Of a stretch of 64,000 bases of DNA, positions 62,223 to 64,000 are shown in pieces; position 1 is the first letter of the stretch, and every line of letters begins with the position of its first letter. The stretch is from positions 35,923 to 99,922 of the forward strand of contig NZ_FNVR01000015.1 of NCBI RefSeq assembly GCF_900108085.1, in the 5' to 3' direction. The translations under genes and the position numbers were made by a program. The notes below the pieces were generated by a model. The model worked only from the letters and a program-made list of their open reading frames with translations. It did no database searches and was not told the origin of the DNA. The DNA comes from Algoriphagus boritolerans DSM 17298 = JCM 18970. Lineage in GTDB: Bacteria > Bacteroidota > Bacteroidia > Cytophagales > Cyclobacteriaceae.

Positions 62223-62969
62223 ATGGCAAAACAAGCGAGTATAATTACACTGAAAGGGAGGGTCGGGAGACTTTCCTTTTACAAAACCAAGGATGGGTAC
62301 CTTGCCCGGGAAAAAGGAGGGGTGGAAAAAAACCGGATCCTGAACGATCCCCGATTTGCCCGAACCCGGGAGAACATGAGGGAATTCACCGACAATGCCA
62401 ACTCCACCAAGTTGGTAAAAGATGCCCTTCGTCCGGTGATCTCCAAAGTCAGCGATCAGCGCCTTGGTCTCCGGCTGAATCAGCAGATGATGAAGGTACT
62501 CAAGTCAGATGCGGTAAGTGTCCGGGGGGATCGGAAGGTGAAAAATGGAAATTGGGATTTACTGGGAGGAATGGAGTTGAATCTCCGCGCTTCCCTGTCA
62601 AAAACCCTGCTGTTTGAAATCAAAACCTTGGATTCTCCGGCTTCCTGGCAAGTTCAGATTCCGGATCTGACTCCTCTGGATGAGATTGCCTATCCGGTAG
62701 GTGCACAGGGTTTTCGAATTACTGCGACAGGTGTAGGTTTGGATTTCGATTCGGGCACCCGTTCCACGGTCACGGCGGCGACTCCTGTCCTGCCTGTTTC
62801 GGCACCGGTAGAAGCTACTGTGCTTTCCATCGACAAATCACAGTTGAGCGGTACACACTTCCTGTTTGTATTGAGTGTTGAGTTTTACCTCAACGTCAAT
62901 ACCACGGATTACCACATGAACAACGGTGATCACAATGCAGGAAAGATTCTCACGGTAAGTCAAAGCTAA
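62223..62969 (+). CDS. Hypothetical protein related to DUF6266 family
   Basis: 248 residues from the ATG at 62223. N-terminal ITLKGRVGRLSFYKTKDGYL, AREKGGVEKNRILNDPRFAR and DNANSTKLVKDALRPVISKV follow the same plan as the 59547 protein (start, G-x-x-G/K, R, 'ALRP'). The C-terminal half is beta-rich (FEIKTLDSPASWQVQIPDLT, LFVLSVEFYLNVNTT). The ATG at 62223 is preferred to the frame start at 62163, which would prefix a hydrophobic leader. First of a four-gene run; its stop overlaps the next start as TAATG. Confidence 0.7.
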   Translation: MAKQASIITLKGRVGRLSFYKTKDGYLAREKGGVEKNRILNDPRFARTRENMREFTDNANSTKLVKDALRPVISKVSDQRLGLRLNQQMMKVLKSDAVSVRGDRKVKNGNWDLLGGMELNLRASLSKTLLFEIKTLDSPASWQVQIPDLTPLDEIAYPVGAQGFRITATGVGLDFDSGTRSTVTAATPVLPVSAPVEATVLSIDKSQLSGTHFLFVLSVEFYLNVNTTDYHMNNGDHNAGKILTVSQS

Positions 62970-63397
62970 TGCGACTGCTGTTAAAGCGAAGATACACTCC
63001 CCGGGGCACTCCGGGGAGGCTCTTCCTGGGCACCCGTCAACTCTGCTTTATCCGCGAAGCTCCCAAATCCTGCTTCAATCCCGATTCCTGTTGTCTGGAG
63101 GAGGGCGTGTACGAACTCGAACCCGTGCACACCGAGGAGGAAGGCTGGAGGATCAGGGTAGGGAAGAGTGGATGGATTCGATCCAAATCTGGGGATCGAA
63201 ACCCCGAAGCAGGGGAACTCTGTCCGGTCACCGAATACAGAGCTGACGGAACACCGCTCTTCACCCGATTGGCCTTCCTCAAACTGATGGATGAGTTGGG
63301 GCCGATTTGGGAGCGGGGAGAGGTGGTGGAATTGCAGATCATGTCGGTAGGAGTTCCTTATGTCTTGGAGTCATGTCGGGTACCGTCCTACTCCTGA
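62969..63397 (+). CDS. DUF5675-like protein (phage-lysis-type)
   Basis: 142 residues. LLLKRRYTPRGTPGRLFLGT, QLCFIREAPKSCFNPDSCCL, EEGVYELEPVHTEEEGWRIR match DUF5675, a domain common in phage-like and Bacteroidota accessory regions, resembling small lytic proteins. Start overlaps the upstream stop by one base (TAATG), indicating translational coupling. Enzymatic activity unknown; the Cys-rich PDSCCL site and the conserved EEGVYEL are the notable residues. Confidence 0.7.
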   Translation: MRLLLKRRYTPRGTPGRLFLGTRQLCFIREAPKSCFNPDSCCLEEGVYELEPVHTEEEGWRIRVGKSGWIRSKSGDRNPEAGELCPVTEYRADGTPLFTRLAFLKLMDELGPIWERGEVVELQIMSVGVPYVLESCRVPSYS

Positions 63398-63603
63398 GCA
63401 TCATGGGAGCGACAGTTTCGCTCCTGCTCTCGGTGATCGCCTACTTTCTGAAGTTTCTGGTACAGGACTTCCGGAAGTTGCAGCTGGATTTTCTGGAGAT
63501 CAAATCCCGTCAGGAAAGCATGAGGGGAGAGATCGACCGGATATCCGAGGTGTTGCTTTTACTCAAAAAGCAGCTGATTAAGAAAGTGAAGTGGGAACAG
63601 TGA
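63373..63603 (+). CDS. Small membrane protein with coiled-coil tail (holin-like)
   Basis: 76 residues from the ATG at 63373. One or two transmembrane segments (MSGTVLLLSIMGATVSLLLS, VIAYFLKFLVQDF) followed by a heptad-rich helix (LQLDFLEIKSRQESMRGEID, RISEVLLLLKKQLIKKVK). It overlaps the end of the DUF5675-like gene by 25 nt. Membrane helix plus coiled-coil tail is the plan of many holins or spanin-like proteins; inference from size and position. Confidence 0.65.
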   Translation: MSGTVLLLSIMGATVSLLLSVIAYFLKFLVQDFRKLQLDFLEIKSRQESMRGEIDRISEVLLLLKKQLIKKVKWEQ

Positions 63604-63693
63604 AAACGGTCGACGGTCAACGGTCAACGGTCGACTGCCCACTGATTCCTTTTAACTCTTAACATTTATCTTTTAACTCTTAACTAATACACT

Positions 63694-63945
63694 ATGAACA
63701 TACTCTCAGAAGTAAAATCCCGTGCGATGGCACCTACACCGCCCTTCTTCCAATTCCTAAAGAAGGCTGGCCTGATCATCGCCGCAGTCGGCATCGCAGT
63801 AATTTCTGCTCCCGGAGCGGTTCCCGCCATTCTCCTGACCTATGCAGGTCATGCAGTCACAGCCGGAACCATCCTGGTATCCATCAGTCAACTGACCGTG
63901 GATGAGGCCAAGCTGGAGGAAAGGTTGCTTCAGTCGGTGAAGTAA
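63694..63945 (+). CDS. Small membrane protein (holin-like)
   Basis: 83 residues. Two hydrophobic segments (GLIIAAVGIAVISAPGAVPA, ILLTYAGHAVTAGTILVSIS) with a short charged tail (VDEAKLEERLLQSVK). It follows a 90-base low-complexity run with cggtcgacggtc words. Probable second membrane component of the same module. Family not recognised. Confidence 0.65.
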   Translation: MNILSEVKSRAMAPTPPFFQFLKKAGLIIAAVGIAVISAPGAVPAILLTYAGHAVTAGTILVSISQLTVDEAKLEERLLQSVK

Positions 63946-63967
63946 GTCTATAAAACCTGAATACTTT

Positions 63968-64000
63968 AAACCCGGGCAGGAAGTCTTGTCCGGGTTTTTT
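63968..64000 (+). terminator. Rho-independent terminator at the end of the module
   Basis: Arms AAACCCGG and CCGGGTTT, loop about 14, followed by T-run to the window end. Terminates the 62223-63945 gene set. Confidence 0.8.

Noticed and set aside
1..64000. tRNA, rRNA, plasmid or phage-structural genes
   Set aside because: None recognised by eye on either strand; small RNAs cannot be excluded without a covariance-model search.

Overview
The window looks like chromosomal DNA of a free-living Bacteroidota, most likely a member of the Cytophagales (Algoriphagus/Cyclobacteriaceae-like). This rests on SusC/SusD, TonB receptors, a type IX secretion C-terminal domain, DUF6520 and DUF6266 proteins, LytTR two-component genes, AQN-type signal-peptide ends and short TAnnTTTG-like promoters. 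No rRNA, tRNA or CRISPR array was found.

Left part (1-32.5 kb): housekeeping genes mixed with decay. A cut-off MFS sugar transporter, an M19 dipeptidase and an RsmI-like methyltransferase are followed by a damaged patch (3.3-6.7 kb): a frameshifted lipoprotein, a truncated amidohydrolase paralogue ending at a palindrome, and a subtilisin whose catalytic half was deleted so that its sorting domain is out of frame. Then come an intact amidohydrolase, an alpha/beta hydrolase, pdxJ, a YqeY-cvpA-PabA-like run, a decayed AAA ATPase, lolA-like, ftsK, pyrD, coaX, a GNAT, a lipoprotein, an RluA-type enzyme, a histidine phosphatase, glpD-glpK-glpF, ddl, a DPP-IV peptidase, and a PepSY protein with a TonB siderophore receptor.

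Middle (33.3-43.4 kb): a defence island. On the plus strand are an XRE regulator, a Vsr nickase, an EcoRII/Dcm-type C5-methyltransferase and an EcoRII-type endonuclease, in overlapping or near-adjacent frames. A lone protein with cyclase-like motifs follows. On the minus strand, in AT-rich DNA, an XRE regulator with a nested palindromic operator and a DUF3892 protein lie upstream of three tightly packed genes: a second C5-methyltransferase, a 697-residue protein with an Hsp90/MutL-like ATPase joined to a histidine-kinase core, and a receiver-like protein with an unknown output region. I consider this methylase-kinase-receiver cassette the best candidate for an undescribed system.

Right part (44.7-59.3 kb): a TlpA-like/SusC/SusD operon, DUF6520 and MauE-like genes, a LytS/LytTR pair and a stand-alone full-length LanB-type lanthipeptide dehydratase. 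No LanC or obvious precursor is present. I infer a locus for making or moving small secreted peptides, not polysaccharide use, because no glycoside hydrolase is present.

End (59.3-64 kb): two related DUF6266-type proteins, a DUF5675-like lysis protein and two small membrane proteins. They are separated by a threefold direct repeat built of palindromes. Palindrome clusters of the same style also occur at 4.95, 9.0 and 52.3 kb. They are the main non-coding signal of the window.
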